Positions 1 to 8,850 are shown, counted from the first letter of the stretch. The stretch is 46,050 nt of DNA from Dehalococcoidia bacterium (GCA_020353235.1 CP070693.1:410322-456371), one strand, 5' to 3'. Notes: generated by a model from the letters alone, not told the origin. A program made the numbers and translations.

Positions 1-1355
1 GCCGCGGCCAGTGCTTGGGCATTGTCATCCAATGTGTAACCCGAGGAAGCATCGCGCCTGGTCAGTTTGGCAAACCTGACTATGCCGAAATTATCCGTGA
101 GACGAAAGAGGTGATTCAGCTTTATTTTGGGAAGACATTTCTGCTTGCTTATCACAGCTAAGCTCGGGGCATGCTCTGAGAAGACCCTTGCGTACTGCAC
201 GGCAACATTGGGCCAAACCATGTAACGAGTTCGGAAATAGGCGTTCTCCCCGAGTTGCAGTCGCCGATTCTCATCCTCTAGAAGCTGAAGTATGGCCTCG
301 GTATATGCCTGGGGATTTCGGAAGTCAACCAGAATACCAACGTCATCGGTCACCAATTCTTTGGCCTGGGAGAAAGCGGTTGAGATAACCGACCGGCCCG
401 TACCAAGGGCGTAGGAAAGGGTACCCGAAACCGCCTGGTTAGGGTCAAGCCCGGGGGAGATATAGATGTCCGTTGCTTTCAAGAAATGGAGTAGCTCACC
501 CAAGGGAAAATATTTGTTATACATCTTCACGTGGTCATAGAGTCCTAGGTTCCATATCCTTTCGATGATGAAATTCCGATAACTCTCACCTTCATTGAGC
601 AGAACGACTGGATGAGTAGCACCGAATATGATGTAAACAAAATTAGGAAATACCTTAATGACCTCCGGCAAAGCATCGATGACGTATTCCAATCCCTTTT
701 TCTTATGCAGGAGCCCAAAGGTCGACAGTACCACCCGGTCGGAATAGCCCAGTGTCATTTTAGCCTGCTCGCTTGAAGTATATGGCTGGGGGTGTATCCC
801 GTGGGGAATCACCTTAATTTTTCTTGCGGCAATGCCATACTCTTGGGAAAGAATCTTTTTTGAGTTATTGGTCATCACAGTGACGGACTTCACGCTTTCT
901 GAGAGGGATCTCACGACCTGAGCTGTCTTTTTATTGGGATTAGGTAAAGCCGTGTGAAAGCTGATCACCACTGGTTTTTTCAGCGTCTCCACAAAACTAA
1001 TCAAGTGTGAGCCCCATTCACCGCCGAAGATGCCGAATTCGTGCTGGATGTTGACCAGCTGGACTTCATCCATTTGATTTATTCTTTGCGCAACTTGGAC
1101 GTATTCCTCTTTGTTCCCCTGAATTATCTGCGAGATTACCTTTCGCGGGTAGTGATAACTCACCACATCGTCGGGGTTCATAGCTACAATCTTGGACTTG
1201 ATGAGCGGTGCAAGCATATCGTCCATAGCATTGGTAATATCCTCTGTGAATGTGGCGATTCCGCACTTTCGGGGTGGGAAGGTGGAGAGGTAAACTACGC
1301 AGAGTTCCCCCGTTTCTTGTGAGTGGGGCAATCCCTCTTTCTCCAGGTTATACAT
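1..1355 (-). CDS. Glycosyltransferase (GT4-like) with C-terminal helical domain, 3'-cut by window edge
   Basis: An open frame of 451 codons runs from ATG at 1355 off the left edge, so the C-terminus is missing. The start is preceded by AAGAAGG. Visible parts include an N-terminal Rossmann-like segment (VVYLSTFPPRKCGIATF), VNIQHEFGIFGGEWG near residue 100, FGLLHKKKGLEYVIDALP as the start of the second domain, and SPGLDPNQAVSGTLSYALG, the sugar-nucleotide loop of GT4 enzymes. At about residues 415-450 comes HLFRLTDNFGIVRFAK followed by SGYTLDDNAQAL. This motif is known from glycosyltransferases fused to an alpha/alpha-barrel glycosidase-like domain. The likely role is cytoplasmic sugar transfer to a polysaccharide or glycolipid; the substrate is unknown. 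It is divergent from the ATPase gene. A 10-bp palindrome (TCATGCATGA, 1411-1420) sits about 55 bp upstream. Confidence 0.85.
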   Translation of the reverse strand, partial: MYNLEKEGLPHSQETGELCVVYLSTFPPRKCGIATFTEDITNAMDDMLAPLIKSKIVAMNPDDVVSYHYPRKVISQIIQGNKEEYVQVAQRINQMDEVQLVNIQHEFGIFGGEWGSHLISFVETLKKPVVISFHTALPNPNKKTAQVVRSLSESVKSVTVMTNNSKKILSQEYGIAARKIKVIPHGIHPQPYTSSEQAKMTLGYSDRVVLSTFGLLHKKKGLEYVIDALPEVIKVFPNFVYIIFGATHPVVLLNEGESYRNFIIERIWNLGLYDHVKMYNKYFPLGELLHFLKATDIYISPGLDPNQAVSGTLSYALGTGRSVISTAFSQAKELVTDDVGILVDFRNPQAYTEAILQLLEDENRRLQLGENAYFRTRYMVWPNVAVQYARVFSEHAPSLAVISKQKCLPKIKLNHLFRLTDNFGIVRFAKLTRRDASSGYTLDDNAQALAA

Positions 1356-1460
1356 GGTAAATACCTTCTTGTGCTTTGTCCGATTCTAGAACTGCCAAGT
1401 TGGAAATGCTTCATGCATGAGTAATTGATTGTAGCCCTTACTTGTATGTTTGTCTACTCT

Positions 1461-1645
1461 AAAAAGGAACCTTATTTAGCTCTCCTTAGAGGTTACTGGC
1501 TGAGGCAGCTCAGGCGGTAGAACAATGAGCTAAAAATCCTCGGCAGCCTGAACCGAGAGAGCACGCAGTTTCATATATCTGCTCGTCTGAGCTGCCTCAG
1601 CGTAGAACTTTAAATCCGTTGCGAAACCATAAAGGTTCCCTTTTT
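1461..1645. repeat. Nested inverted-repeat element (MITE-like or structured RNA)
   Basis: The outer arms are 1461-1475 (AAAAAGGAACCTTAT) and 1629-1645, which are complementary apart from two single-base insertions. The inner arms are 1500-1513 (CTGAGGCAGCTCAG) and 1587-1600, a perfect 14-bp inverted repeat that extends to 15 bp with G1499-C1601. A small hairpin, CTCGG/CCGAG at 1539-1543 and 1553-1557, lies in the central loop. It occupies most of the 476-bp gap between the divergent glycosyltransferase and ATPase genes. No ORF is credible here. It could be a miniature transposable element, a structured non-coding RNA, or a termination/insulator structure. Confidence 0.5.
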
Positions 1646-1766
1646 GCCTCGTAGTTTTACGCTCATCTTTTACGCGTGAAATTCGGTGCACCTTTTTAGA
1701 TAAACATGCTGTAATACTGTAGTAGCTATTAACTAAAGTACGCCACTTATAAGAAACGCGTTTTGT

Positions 1767-1772
1767 TATAAT
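1767..1772 (+). promoter_or_regulatory. Probable -10 element for the P-type ATPase gene
   Basis: A perfect TATAAT lies 60 bp before the GTG start, but no good -35 hexamer is seen 16-18 bp upstream. AAGAAGG (about 1818-1824) is the ribosome-binding site for the GTG at 1832. Confidence 0.35.
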
Positions 1773-1831
1773 GTTGTTGTAAGCTACTAATGCTTATATA
1801 ACCTTAAAACAGCAGATAAGAAGGTCCCCCA

Positions 1832-4567
1832 GTGTCAAATGGAGCCGAGTGGTACCAGTTATCGTTTGTAGAAGTCAAACAAGCCCTAGCCTCAGATAAA
1901 AGTGGCCTTACCTCAGCTGAGGCAAAATTAAGACTGACAAAATATGGCTACAACGAACTGAAATTCAAGAGGCGGAGTCCATTTGTCCGATTTTTACTGC
2001 AATTTCACAACCCGCTAGTCTACATCCTGCTAGTGGCAGCTCTGGTGACTGCTTTTCTTGATATGTGGATAGATACCTCAGTCATTCTTGCCGTAGTTCT
2101 AGCCAATACTGCTATAGGGTTCATTCAGGAGGGACGGACCGAGGCCTCAATGGAGGCACTAACAAGACTGATGGTACCACAGTGTACTGTATTGCGGGAC
2201 GGAGAACAGAAGGATATCCCAGCCCGGGAACTTGTTCCAGGTGATGTAGTCCTACTCGGAGAAGGTAACCGCATACCGGCTGATTTACGCCTTTTTTACA
2301 CCAAAAACCTCAGTGTTGACGAAGCTGCACTTACCGGGGAATCGATGCCGGTGGAGAAAGGTACCGAGCCACTTGCTCAGCCGAATCTACCCCCTGGAGA
2401 CCAGCTTTGCATGGCTTTCAGTAGTACTTTCATCGTACGAGGTTCAGCGCGTGGAAGCGTGGTGGAAACAGGCGAGCGGACCGAGGTAGGAAAAATTGCC
2501 CGGCTAATGAAAGAGACCCCGAGAGCCACTGCTGCCCCCTTGATCAGGAAGATAGCCCAGTTCACCAGATTTCTGGTAATAGCTGTTCTATCTCTAGCCG
2601 CTCTTAATCTTCTGCTGGGGATACTTATTGGCGGCTATGACTTGGCTTATTCATTCCTTGCTTCGGTCTCGCTCGCTGTTGCAGCTATACCTGAAGGACT
2701 AGCGGCTATAGTGACTATCGCCTTGGCCCTGGGTGCCAGGACAATGTCGCACCGGAATGCACTCATAAGGAGACTACCCGCGGTAGAAACACTCGGGTCA
2801 GCCACTGTTATATGCTCGGACAAGACAGGCACGCTCACCAGAAGCGAAATGACCATAGTTAGAATATACTGTGGCCGAAAACAGTACAGTGTAACCGGCA
2901 CAGGATATGAACCAAAAGGTCAGTTTTTACTGAATAACATTAATGTCGACCCGATACAGGAGAGCGATTTAAGGGAAATACTTAGGGCTGGGCTGTTGTG
3001 CAATAATGCATCATTGGAAAAAGTGGATGAGGGATATAAGTTGTCTGGAGACCCCACCGAAGGTGCATTGTTGGTCTCGGCACTCAAGGCTGGTATGACT
3101 AAAGAGTTCCCCAGAATAGATGAGGTGCCTTTTGATACCGAACATAAGTATATGGCTACCTTGAATCAAGCTAATGGGCAAAACCTGATATATGTCAAAG
3201 GTTCACCAGAGAAGATCCTAGTAATGTGCCATGACCAGCTAGTCAATGGAGCGACTGAGGACCTAGATTATGCCGAGATGCTGAACAAGGTGAGCGATAT
3301 GGCGAAAGAAGCCTTAAGGGTTCTGGGTCTGGCTTACAAGAGTGTTCCCAAAGATAAGACTTCAATCTCTTCAGAAGATTTAGAAGGTATGACCTTCCTA
3401 GGACTCCAAGGGATGATAGACCCACCAAGGGAGGAAGCAATCGAGGCTGTCGACAAGTGTAAGAGAGCTGGCATAAGAGTTCTGATGGTAACCGGCGACC
3501 ACCCGCGAACGGCAGAGGCGATTGCTGGTCAACTAGGTATACAGACAAGTGATGGAGTTCTTACTGGTGAGGAGCTAGCGAGGATGAGTGATGACGAACT
3601 GTATGAGGTCGTAGAGAAAGTCTCAGTGTATGCCAGGGTCTCTCCAGCGCATAAGTTTAGGGTGGCAACACAACTGCAAAAGAGAGGTCATATTGTCGCC
3701 ATGACTGGTGATGGTGTAAACGATGCTCCAGCACTAAAAGCTGCCGACTTGGGAATAGCCATGGGAATAAAGGGCACTGATGTTGCCAAAGAAGCTTCCG
3801 ATATGGTTCTCGTTGATGACAATTTTGCCAGCATTGTGACCGCGGTAGAGGAAGGCAGGCACACCTTTGAGAATATCAGCAAGGTTATCCTCTATACATT
3901 ACCAACCAATGGAGGGCAGGCTCTTCTGGTGATAGGGGCAATATTGCTACTGCCTTTTATACCGCTTTTTGCAATGCGTCTACCACTTGAGCCGATACAG
4001 ATTCTCTGGATTAACCTTTATGATGCCGTAGTCCTAGCTTTACCACTACTCTGGGAGCCGCGTGAAGTAGGTCTACTGGATAGACCGCCCCGCAATCCAA
4101 AGGAGCCGATAGCCAACCGTCTATTCTTCAGGAAAGTCGGACTTGTATCTTTAGTGATGGCTATCTCCGCGTTCATTATGTTCTATCACTACGGGATGCC
4201 GGCTGTTTCGAGTTCTGGAGTAGACGAGCTACATTTGACCCAAGCACAAACAGCGGCTTTCATGACAGTAATGATGGTACACATCTTCTATCTACTTACC
4301 GCTCGATCCTTGACGAAATCGGTATTCAAGATGAATCCGTTTTCGAACAGCTGGGTAACTATTGGTATTGCTGTAACCGTAATATTCCATTTGATGATTG
4401 TATATCTGCTTCCCCAAATTGGATTCAATCCATTTAGAGTAGCGCCCTTCCCAGCACAGTGGTGGATAATGATAGTTTTACTCGGCTTGCCAGGGCTTTT
4501 TGTGATTGAGCTGGAAGAGTTCCTCACTGGATATTTAAAAAAGTCCGATAAAAAGTCTAACAAATAA
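1832..4567 (+). CDS. Cation-transporting P-type ATPase (type II, PacL/SERCA-like)
   Basis: A complete 911-residue P2-type ATPase, a normal length for the family, expected to move cations across the cytoplasmic membrane at the cost of ATP. It has the N-terminal cation ATPase domain ([19 protein letters not shown]), the actuator motif TGES at 168-171, the M4 motif PEGL at 287-290, the phosphorylation motif DKTGTLT with the acceptor Asp330, and the hinge GDGVNDAP at 626-633. It ends with a C-terminal bundle of about six membrane segments. M6 reads [16 protein letters not shown]. This keeps the N and D of Ca/Na-K pumps but differs from the usual DGLPA pattern, so the transported ion (Ca, Na, K or Mg) cannot be read off. 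The start is GTG with a good ribosome-binding site; an ATG alternative was not seen. It appears monocistronic. Confidence 0.95.
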   Translation: MSNGAEWYQLSFVEVKQALASDKSGLTSAEAKLRLTKYGYNELKFKRRSPFVRFLLQFHNPLVYILLVAALVTAFLDMWIDTSVILAVVLANTAIGFIQEGRTEASMEALTRLMVPQCTVLRDGEQKDIPARELVPGDVVLLGEGNRIPADLRLFYTKNLSVDEAALTGESMPVEKGTEPLAQPNLPPGDQLCMAFSSTFIVRGSARGSVVETGERTEVGKIARLMKETPRATAAPLIRKIAQFTRFLVIAVLSLAALNLLLGILIGGYDLAYSFLASVSLAVAAIPEGLAAIVTIALALGARTMSHRNALIRRLPAVETLGSATVICSDKTGTLTRSEMTIVRIYCGRKQYSVTGTGYEPKGQFLLNNINVDPIQESDLREILRAGLLCNNASLEKVDEGYKLSGDPTEGALLVSALKAGMTKEFPRIDEVPFDTEHKYMATLNQANGQNLIYVKGSPEKILVMCHDQLVNGATEDLDYAEMLNKVSDMAKEALRVLGLAYKSVPKDKTSISSEDLEGMTFLGLQGMIDPPREEAIEAVDKCKRAGIRVLMVTGDHPRTAEAIAGQLGIQTSDGVLTGEELARMSDDELYEVVEKVSVYARVSPAHKFRVATQLQKRGHIVAMTGDGVNDAPALKAADLGIAMGIKGTDVAKEASDMVLVDDNFASIVTAVEEGRHTFENISKVILYTLPTNGGQALLVIGAILLLPFIPLFAMRLPLEPIQILWINLYDAVVLALPLLWEPREVGLLDRPPRNPKEPIANRLFFRKVGLVSLVMAISAFIMFYHYGMPAVSSSGVDELHLTQAQTAAFMTVMMVHIFYLLTARSLTKSVFKMNPFSNSWVTIGIAVTVIFHLMIVYLLPQIGFNPFRVAPFPAQWWIMIVLLGLPGLFVIELEEFLTGYLKKSDKKSNK

Positions 4568-4574
4568 TATTTGA

Positions 4575-4700
4575 ATGGGTAAGTGCTTTTTTAAATGCAG
4601 AAACGAATTCAAAGTTCCAGTTTCGATATTCTTGCTAATAGCAGTACTAATCGTCTCATTAATCCAAGCGCCGATAACCGTTTACTTGCTTCTAGTCTAA
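4575..4700 (+). CDS. Possible small hydrophobic membrane peptide (41 aa)
   Basis: A 41-codon frame starts 7 bp after the ATPase stop. The N-terminus is basic and Cys-containing (MGKCFFKCRNEFKVP), followed by about 24 hydrophobic residues (ISIFLLIAVL-type run) with one Pro, which would make a single membrane helix. No clear Shine-Dalgarno sequence is seen, so it would need translational coupling to the ATPase. It could be a regulatory micropeptide of the pump or a chance frame. I do not recognise a family. Confidence 0.25.
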   Translation: MGKCFFKCRNEFKVPVSIFLLIAVLIVSLIQAPITVYLLLV

Positions 4701-4713
4701 GGATGTTTCAATC

Positions 4714-5268
4714 ATGAATATTAGATACCCCGAAATTGGTGTTTGTGGGCTTTCTTGTCGACTCTGTCCCACTTATCACACTGAAGCTGCCAGTAGGTGT
4801 GGAGGGTGTAAGAGTGAAATGAGGATGGCTGTTGGTTGTCCTTTCATCACGTGTGCAGTCAAGAAAAAGGGTATCGAGTTTTGCTGGGATTGCGAAGAAA
4901 GCACAACTTGCGAGAAATGGGGAAAGCATAGAGCTGCTGGTAAGCAGCACGATTCATTCAAATGTTATCAGAAGCTTGAAGATGACATTCATTTCATTCA
5001 AGAGAACGGAGTTGAGAAGTTTGAAGAAATACAAAAGTTACGAGAGCACCTTCTAGCCCAGATATTGCATGAATTCAATGAGGGACGCTCTAAAAGCTAT
5101 TACTGCATAGCGGCAACGGTCTTAGAAATTGAGGAATTGCGAGAGGCAATAGACAGAGCACGTAAAGAATCAACTGGTCTGGATATACGAGTTAAGTCCA
5201 AGATGATGCATTCAATACTTGATGCTATTGCAGGGAAGAATAATTACCATCTGAAACTGAGAAAATAA
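4714..5268 (+). CDS. DUF3795 cysteine-rich protein
   Basis: 184 residues. The N-terminal 75 residues carry the DUF3795 cysteine pattern: CGLSCRLCPTYH, then CGGCKSE, CPFITCAVKKKGIEFCWDC, and a last cluster around CEKWGKH and FKCYQKL. These Cys residues probably bind zinc or an Fe-S cluster. The remainder is helical and charged. DUF3795 proteins are common in anaerobes and have no assigned reaction. The start ATG follows TAAGGATGTTTC, a modest ribosome-binding site. The gene is convergent with the small minus-strand gene, with 17 bp between the two stops. Confidence 0.8.
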   Translation: MNIRYPEIGVCGLSCRLCPTYHTEAASRCGGCKSEMRMAVGCPFITCAVKKKGIEFCWDCEESTTCEKWGKHRAAGKQHDSFKCYQKLEDDIHFIQENGVEKFEEIQKLREHLLAQILHEFNEGRSKSYYCIAATVLEIEELREAIDRARKESTGLDIRVKSKMMHSILDAIAGKNNYHLKLRK

Positions 5269-5285
5269 TCCACCAGCGGTTACTG

Positions 5286-5591
5286 TCAGCCTTTGGCAGT
5301 CATAGCTTTGGCCGCTTTTCTCTTGACTTCCCACGCTTGTTCCGCATCTACCAGAGGGTAGATCTCTGTTTCTCCGAATGGACCCATAGGAAACTCAGTC
5401 ATAATCACATCCAACTCGTCAACGGACTCCACCTCAGCAATTCCACCTCCAGCTTGTAATCCAGCAAAAGCCCATGCATCCTTAATTTTGCTTTGGTATT
5501 TCTTCTTCCAAGCCAGTGCGGCATCAAAGAGTTTGACCGCAACCTCTGGCGGTACCGGGTGTCTGTTCTTGGAAATAATTAAAAACCTCAT
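5286..5591 (-). CDS. Small muconolactone-isomerase-like protein (dimeric alpha/beta-barrel fold)
   Basis: 101 residues. The order of elements (beta strand MRFLIIS, helix, GGGIAEVESVDELDVIM, then FPMGPFGETEIYPL) resembles the muconolactone delta-isomerase / YciI-like ferredoxin-like fold. No aromatic degradation genes are nearby, so the reaction is unknown and the family call is by pattern only. The ATG has AAGGGAG eight bases upstream. Its promoter region is shared with the divergent DOMON gene, and a terminator-like hairpin lies in between. Confidence 0.6.
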   Translation of the reverse strand: MRFLIISKNRHPVPPEVAVKLFDAALAWKKKYQSKIKDAWAFAGLQAGGGIAEVESVDELDVIMTEFPMGPFGETEIYPLVDAEQAWEVKRKAAKAMTAKG

Positions 5592-5624
5592 TTAAATTTC
5601 TCCCTTATTTTCCTCCAATCGTGA

Positions 5625-5652
5625 AAAAGGGAGACTCGTATATCTCCCTTTT
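5625..5652. terminator. Terminator-like hairpin between divergent genes
   Basis: The stem AAAAGGGAGA (5625-5634) pairs perfectly with TCTCCCTTTT (5643-5652) around an 8-base loop, with T-rich sequence on both exits. It lies 34 bp upstream of the start of a minus-strand gene, so on that strand it would sit in a leader as an attenuator or act as an insulator. Confidence 0.55.
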
Positions 5653-5683
5653 CTTTTATGGTGACTGAATTTCACGGTAGCGT

Positions 5684-5711
5684 TTGACAAAACACCAAGG
5701 TTGTGTATACT
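5684..5711 (+). promoter_or_regulatory. Sigma70-type promoter of the DOMON lipoprotein gene
   Basis: TTGACA (5684-5689), a 16-bp spacer, and TATACT (5706-5711). Transcription should start near 5718, which excludes translation starts upstream of that point and supports ATG 5734. Confidence 0.75.
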
Positions 5712-5733
5712 TTCACTACATTCGGTGAAGGTA

Positions 5734-6351
5734 ATGAGTATTCAGTGTCGGAAATGGATGTATATTGCACTACTTCCTATCTGTTGCTTGCTTCTCATAA
5801 TCCCTGAGATTAGCGGTTGTACTAAACAAGAACGGGTATCACCGCCTGCCCCCAAGCCAACACCACCTTTAGTCGAGGAGTGGTCGGCTGATGGTGTAAT
5901 CAAAGCAAATGAGTACCATTCATCTAATAAATATGATGACTACGAATTATATTGGCGCAGTGATGAACAGTATTTATATATTGGAATAAACGCCAAGACC
6001 AATGGCTGGGTATCGATAGGTATACAGCCAAGTTCAAAAATGAAGGATGCAGATATGATTTTTGGTTTTGTAGAGGATGGGCAGGTTACTGTTATGGATT
6101 TATTCAGTACCGGTAATTTCGGCCCGCATCCTCCTGATGTAGAGTTAGGTGGTACAGATGACATTCTGGTGTTTGGGGGTGGGGAAGAGGGTGAGTTCAC
6201 TACAATCGAGTTTAAGCGAGCACTAAGCACAAATGATAATTATGACATTCCAATCTCAGCAGGTGTTAACAAGATAATATGGTCTTTTGGTTCAAATGAT
6301 AGCTTTACACAAAAACATGCCAAGCGTGGTTACGGTGAAATAAATATCTAA
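5734..6351 (+). CDS. DOMON-domain lipoprotein
   Basis: 205 residues from ATG 5734 (an in-frame ATG at 5758 is the alternative). A hydrophobic signal segment ends in a lipobox (EISGC), so the protein should be anchored outside the membrane. The rest matches a DOMON beta-sandwich: EWSADGVIKANEY, then ELYWRSDEQYLYIGI, then GWVSIGIQPS, MKDADMIFGFVEDG, and a C-terminal KHAKRGYGEINI. DOMON domains bind b-type haem or sugars. The Met in the MKDADM segment and the His in KHAKRG are plausible axial haem ligands by analogy with cellobiose dehydrogenase cytochromes; this is inference. It is followed 26 bp later by a small membrane protein, probably in the same operon, which suggests an extracytoplasmic electron-transfer pair. 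Confidence 0.75.
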   Translation: MSIQCRKWMYIALLPICCLLLIIPEISGCTKQERVSPPAPKPTPPLVEEWSADGVIKANEYHSSNKYDDYELYWRSDEQYLYIGINAKTNGWVSIGIQPSSKMKDADMIFGFVEDGQVTVMDLFSTGNFGPHPPDVELGGTDDILVFGGGEEGEFTTIEFKRALSTNDNYDIPISAGVNKIIWSFGSNDSFTQKHAKRGYGEINI

Positions 6352-6377
6352 AGAACTGGTGAATAGGATAGAAATAA

Positions 6378-6623
6378 ATGGATGTATTTTACTCTGTAGC
6401 TCAATGGCTTATATACATCTTGGGGATAGTGAATCTGGTATTGGGTTCGTTGATATTTTTTACCTGCCGTTGTATTCCTGGCTGGAAATTAACTAGTGGC
6501 CTTATGCAATACCAAGCATATAAACGTTTTTTTAGAGCACACTGTTATTTGTGGTGGATATTCTGGCCTTCAGTAATTGTGCACGCAATCGTTGCCATTA
6601 TATATTTCGGCACACCTTACTGA
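6378..6623 (+). CDS. Small two-helix membrane protein, partner of DOMON lipoprotein
   Basis: 81 residues with two predicted membrane helices: about residues 8-30 (LIYILGIVNLVLGSLIFF) and 56-77 (YLWWIFWPSVIVHAIVAIIYF). His residues lie at the start of and within helix 2 (RAHCYLWW and VIVHAI) and could be haem ligands. AGGATAG precedes the ATG. No family is recognised. The operon arrangement with the DOMON gene suggests a membrane anchor or quinol-side cytochrome subunit, which is speculative. Confidence 0.6.
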   Translation: MDVFYSVAQWLIYILGIVNLVLGSLIFFTCRCIPGWKLTSGLMQYQAYKRFFRAHCYLWWIFWPSVIVHAIVAIIYFGTPY

Positions 6624-6737
6624 TGGGAATTTTCACTAAATAGAAAAAGCAAACCTTATTTAAAACAGCACCTGCCAATATATAAAGAGATTAATACTTA
6701 TTTTAAAAGATGATACAATAGCGAAAATTAAAAAACA

Positions 6738-6808
6738 CAGCGGACTTCAAATCCGCTGGGGGGCACTAAAATGTCCCCGGTGGGTTCGACTGCCATACGA
6801 TCCTGCCA
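6738..6808 (+). pseudogene. 3' fragment of a selenocysteine tRNA (anticodon TCA); candidate att site
   Basis: Reading 5' to 3': a 7-bp anticodon stem (6738-6744 with 6752-6758) and loop CTTCAAA holding TCA at 6747-6749; a 7-bp variable arm (6759-6765 with 6772-6778) typical of long-armed tRNAs; T arm GTGGG-TTCGACT-GCCAT with one G-G mismatch; an 8-nt acceptor strand ACGATCCT; G73; and encoded CCA ending at 6808. An 8-nt acceptor strand, G73 and the TCA anticodon are tRNA-Sec traits. The D arm and 5' acceptor strand (expected AGGATCGT) are absent from the AT-rich DNA upstream. It is therefore a truncated tRNA, as left behind when an element integrates into a tRNA gene. The surrounding 6624-6969 gap holds no credible gene. 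Confidence 0.75.
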
Positions 6809-6893
6809 GAATACCACTATTCTACCAATCAATTTACCTACAACCGTTCCTTTATTGAACAATATGAAGAAATGTCGAATATATTCAGAACCT

Positions 6894-6922
6894 TTGACAA
6901 TAAAAACCCCTATACTTACCAT
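6894..6922 (+). promoter_or_regulatory. Probable promoter of the rubredoxin-TPP enzyme gene
   Basis: A perfect TTGACA at 6894-6899 is followed after 17 bp by a weak -10, TACCAT (6917-6922). A better TATACT at 6911-6916 is only 11 bp away, too close for the same -35. Confidence 0.4.
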
Positions 6923-6969
6923 TAATAATTGAACACCATAAATTACTCGATAAAAAGAGAGGCTTAACA

Positions 6970-8727
6970 ATGAAAAAGTTTAGATGCACCGTTTGTAATT
7001 ATATTTATGATGAAAATAAGGAAATCAAGAAATTCTCCGAATTACCTGTCGACTGGACATGTCCCGTATGTAATGCTTCTAAGAGCGCTTTTGTTTCCAT
7101 AGTCGAAGAAGGTAGAGAGAAACCGAAAGAAAGAACAACCGTTTCCGATGTATTAGTCGCACAAATGGCTGAATGGGGTATAAAGTATGTTTTCGGCATA
7201 CCAGGAACATCTGCCTTGGGTATTGTAAATGCAATTAGAAAAAATGAGAAGCTTAAATATATTCAGGTGCGCCATGAACAAACAGCGGCTTTTATGGCCT
7301 CTGCCTATGGTAAGTTGACGGGGCATATAGCTGCCTGTTTGACTGTTGCCGGACCCGGTGCAACTAATCTAGCCACCGGTTTATATGACGCTAAGCTGGA
7401 TCATTCTCCAGTTCTAGCTCTAACTGGGTTAGTAAAGCGGCAGCTGATTGGCCCAGGTTCGTTCCAAGAAATCGACCAGCATTCCTTTTTTGAACCAATC
7501 TGTGTCTTTAACAAGACCTTGATGTCGGAAGAGCAAACAATTACCTTAATAACATTGGCAATCAAGCACGCACTAATTGAACGAGGTGTTTCCCATATTA
7601 GCGTTCCTAATGACTTACAGAAACTACCATATGATGCTGATATAGTGCCAATGGAGGGCAGAATAACCAACAGGAATATCTCACCTTGCCAGCCGCTTAT
7701 CAGAAAAGCAGCTTCAATTATTGATAAAGCAAGAAAACCGGTAATTATAGCTGGATTTGGTGCCATGGGACAGGGTGCCGAGTTAATAAAACTTGCCCAA
7801 AAAGTCACTTCACCGATAGTAACAACATTCAGAGGAAAGGGAGTAATCGATGAAGCCAACCCACTTTATGTTGGTAGCCACGGGACAATTGGATCAACGG
7901 CAGCCTCTAAGTTGGTACGACAAAGTGACCTTTTAATTGTAGTAGGGTCTTCTTTTTCAGACATGACCCAAATACCCATGAAACAGATAATCCAGATTGA
8001 TATTGACCCGATGATGATATCTAAGAATTATCCCGTGGAAGTCGGTTTGTGGGGTAATAGTGCTGAGATATTACCCAGATTAACCAATGCCGTAAAAGAA
8101 AAAAAGGACGAAGTACACTTAGCTGAGATAACAGAACTAAAGAAGCAGTGGATCGATTTGTTAAGGCGAGAAGCAGATTCATCTCGCAAACCAATAAGGC
8201 CACAGTATATAATCGAGGTACTGAATAACAAAATTGCAAGTGATGCTATTATTTCCTTAGATGTTGGAGAAAATGGCTGGTGGTTTGGTAGAAACTTCTG
8301 GATGAAGCACACTCAAAAAATGGTAATGTCCGGTTATTTAGCTTCAATGGGCACCGGCTTGCCGGGGGCGATGGCAGCCCAACTCGCCTATCCAAAAAAT
8401 CAGGTAGTATGTATTACGGGGGACGGTGGTTTTTCGATGGTTATGGGTGACTTCCTAACCGCAATTAAATACCAATTGCCGGTTAAAGTCTTTGTTTTCA
8501 ATAACAAGCAGCTTGGCATGATCATGCAGGAGCAAAAAGTGGAACACTACCCCAACTGGCAGACCGAACTGCATAATTGCGATTTTGCTGAATATGCCAA
8601 TAATTGTGGAGGTATAGGCATCAAAGTTACCGATCCCCGAGAATTAAACGGTGCCGTCGATAAAGCTTTGTCTTCAGAAAAAGCGGTTGTAGTAGATGTC
8701 GATACAGACCCAAGGAGATTTGTATAA
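6970..8727 (+). CDS. Rubredoxin-like domain fused to a thiamine-pyrophosphate enzyme (acetolactate synthase / pyruvate oxidase-like)
   Basis: 585 residues. Residues 1-41 form a short rubredoxin/rubrerythrin-type iron site: C6-x2-C9 and C31-P-x-C34. From about 57 a full TPP enzyme follows. The N-terminal PYR domain has the catalytic Glu103 in [15 protein letters not shown], then [12 protein letters not shown]; the central domain contains [14 protein letters not shown]; and the C-terminal PP domain has the TPP/Mg motif from GDGG (484-487) to NN (511-512). The expected chemistry is decarboxylation of a 2-oxo acid with transfer to an acceptor. The iron site suggests that electrons from the TPP intermediate go to a one-electron carrier, but the substrate is unknown. 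The gene is AT-rich compared with the genes to its right and lies directly beside the tRNA-Sec fragment, so it may have been acquired by transfer. No regulatory small subunit lies next to it. Confidence 0.85.
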   Translation: MKKFRCTVCNYIYDENKEIKKFSELPVDWTCPVCNASKSAFVSIVEEGREKPKERTTVSDVLVAQMAEWGIKYVFGIPGTSALGIVNAIRKNEKLKYIQVRHEQTAAFMASAYGKLTGHIAACLTVAGPGATNLATGLYDAKLDHSPVLALTGLVKRQLIGPGSFQEIDQHSFFEPICVFNKTLMSEEQTITLITLAIKHALIERGVSHISVPNDLQKLPYDADIVPMEGRITNRNISPCQPLIRKAASIIDKARKPVIIAGFGAMGQGAELIKLAQKVTSPIVTTFRGKGVIDEANPLYVGSHGTIGSTAASKLVRQSDLLIVVGSSFSDMTQIPMKQIIQIDIDPMMISKNYPVEVGLWGNSAEILPRLTNAVKEKKDEVHLAEITELKKQWIDLLRREADSSRKPIRPQYIIEVLNNKIASDAIISLDVGENGWWFGRNFWMKHTQKMVMSGYLASMGTGLPGAMAAQLAYPKNQVVCITGDGGFSMVMGDFLTAIKYQLPVKVFVFNNKQLGMIMQEQKVEHYPNWQTELHNCDFAEYANNCGGIGIKVTDPRELNGAVDKALSSEKAVVVDVDTDPRRFV

Positions 8728-8790
8728 AAATGATGACTCGGTAAGCATTGTGATGAACGTTGGTTTATTAAAAATTCTTCCTTTTTTACA

Positions 8791-8819
8791 TTGACAGTCA
8801 ATACGCGGGGTTATAGTAT
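8791..8819 (+). promoter_or_regulatory. Promoter of the osmoprotectant transporter operon
   Basis: TTGACA (8791-8796) and TAGTAT (8814-8819) with 17-bp spacing; an overlapping TATAGT (8812-8817) gives 15 bp. The leader before the first gene is about 115 nt. Confidence 0.6.
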
Positions 8820-8850
8820 AGGCGTGCTAATTGGGAGACTGAAAACATGA

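Noticed and set aside
188-1322. Plus-strand frames at 188-388 and 1041-1322
   Set aside because: Shadows of the well-supported minus-strand glycosyltransferase.
6728-6970. 80-codon minus-strand frame across the tRNA-Sec fragment
   Set aside because: It reads the complement of a clear tRNA structure and the promoter of the next gene, and matches no protein pattern.
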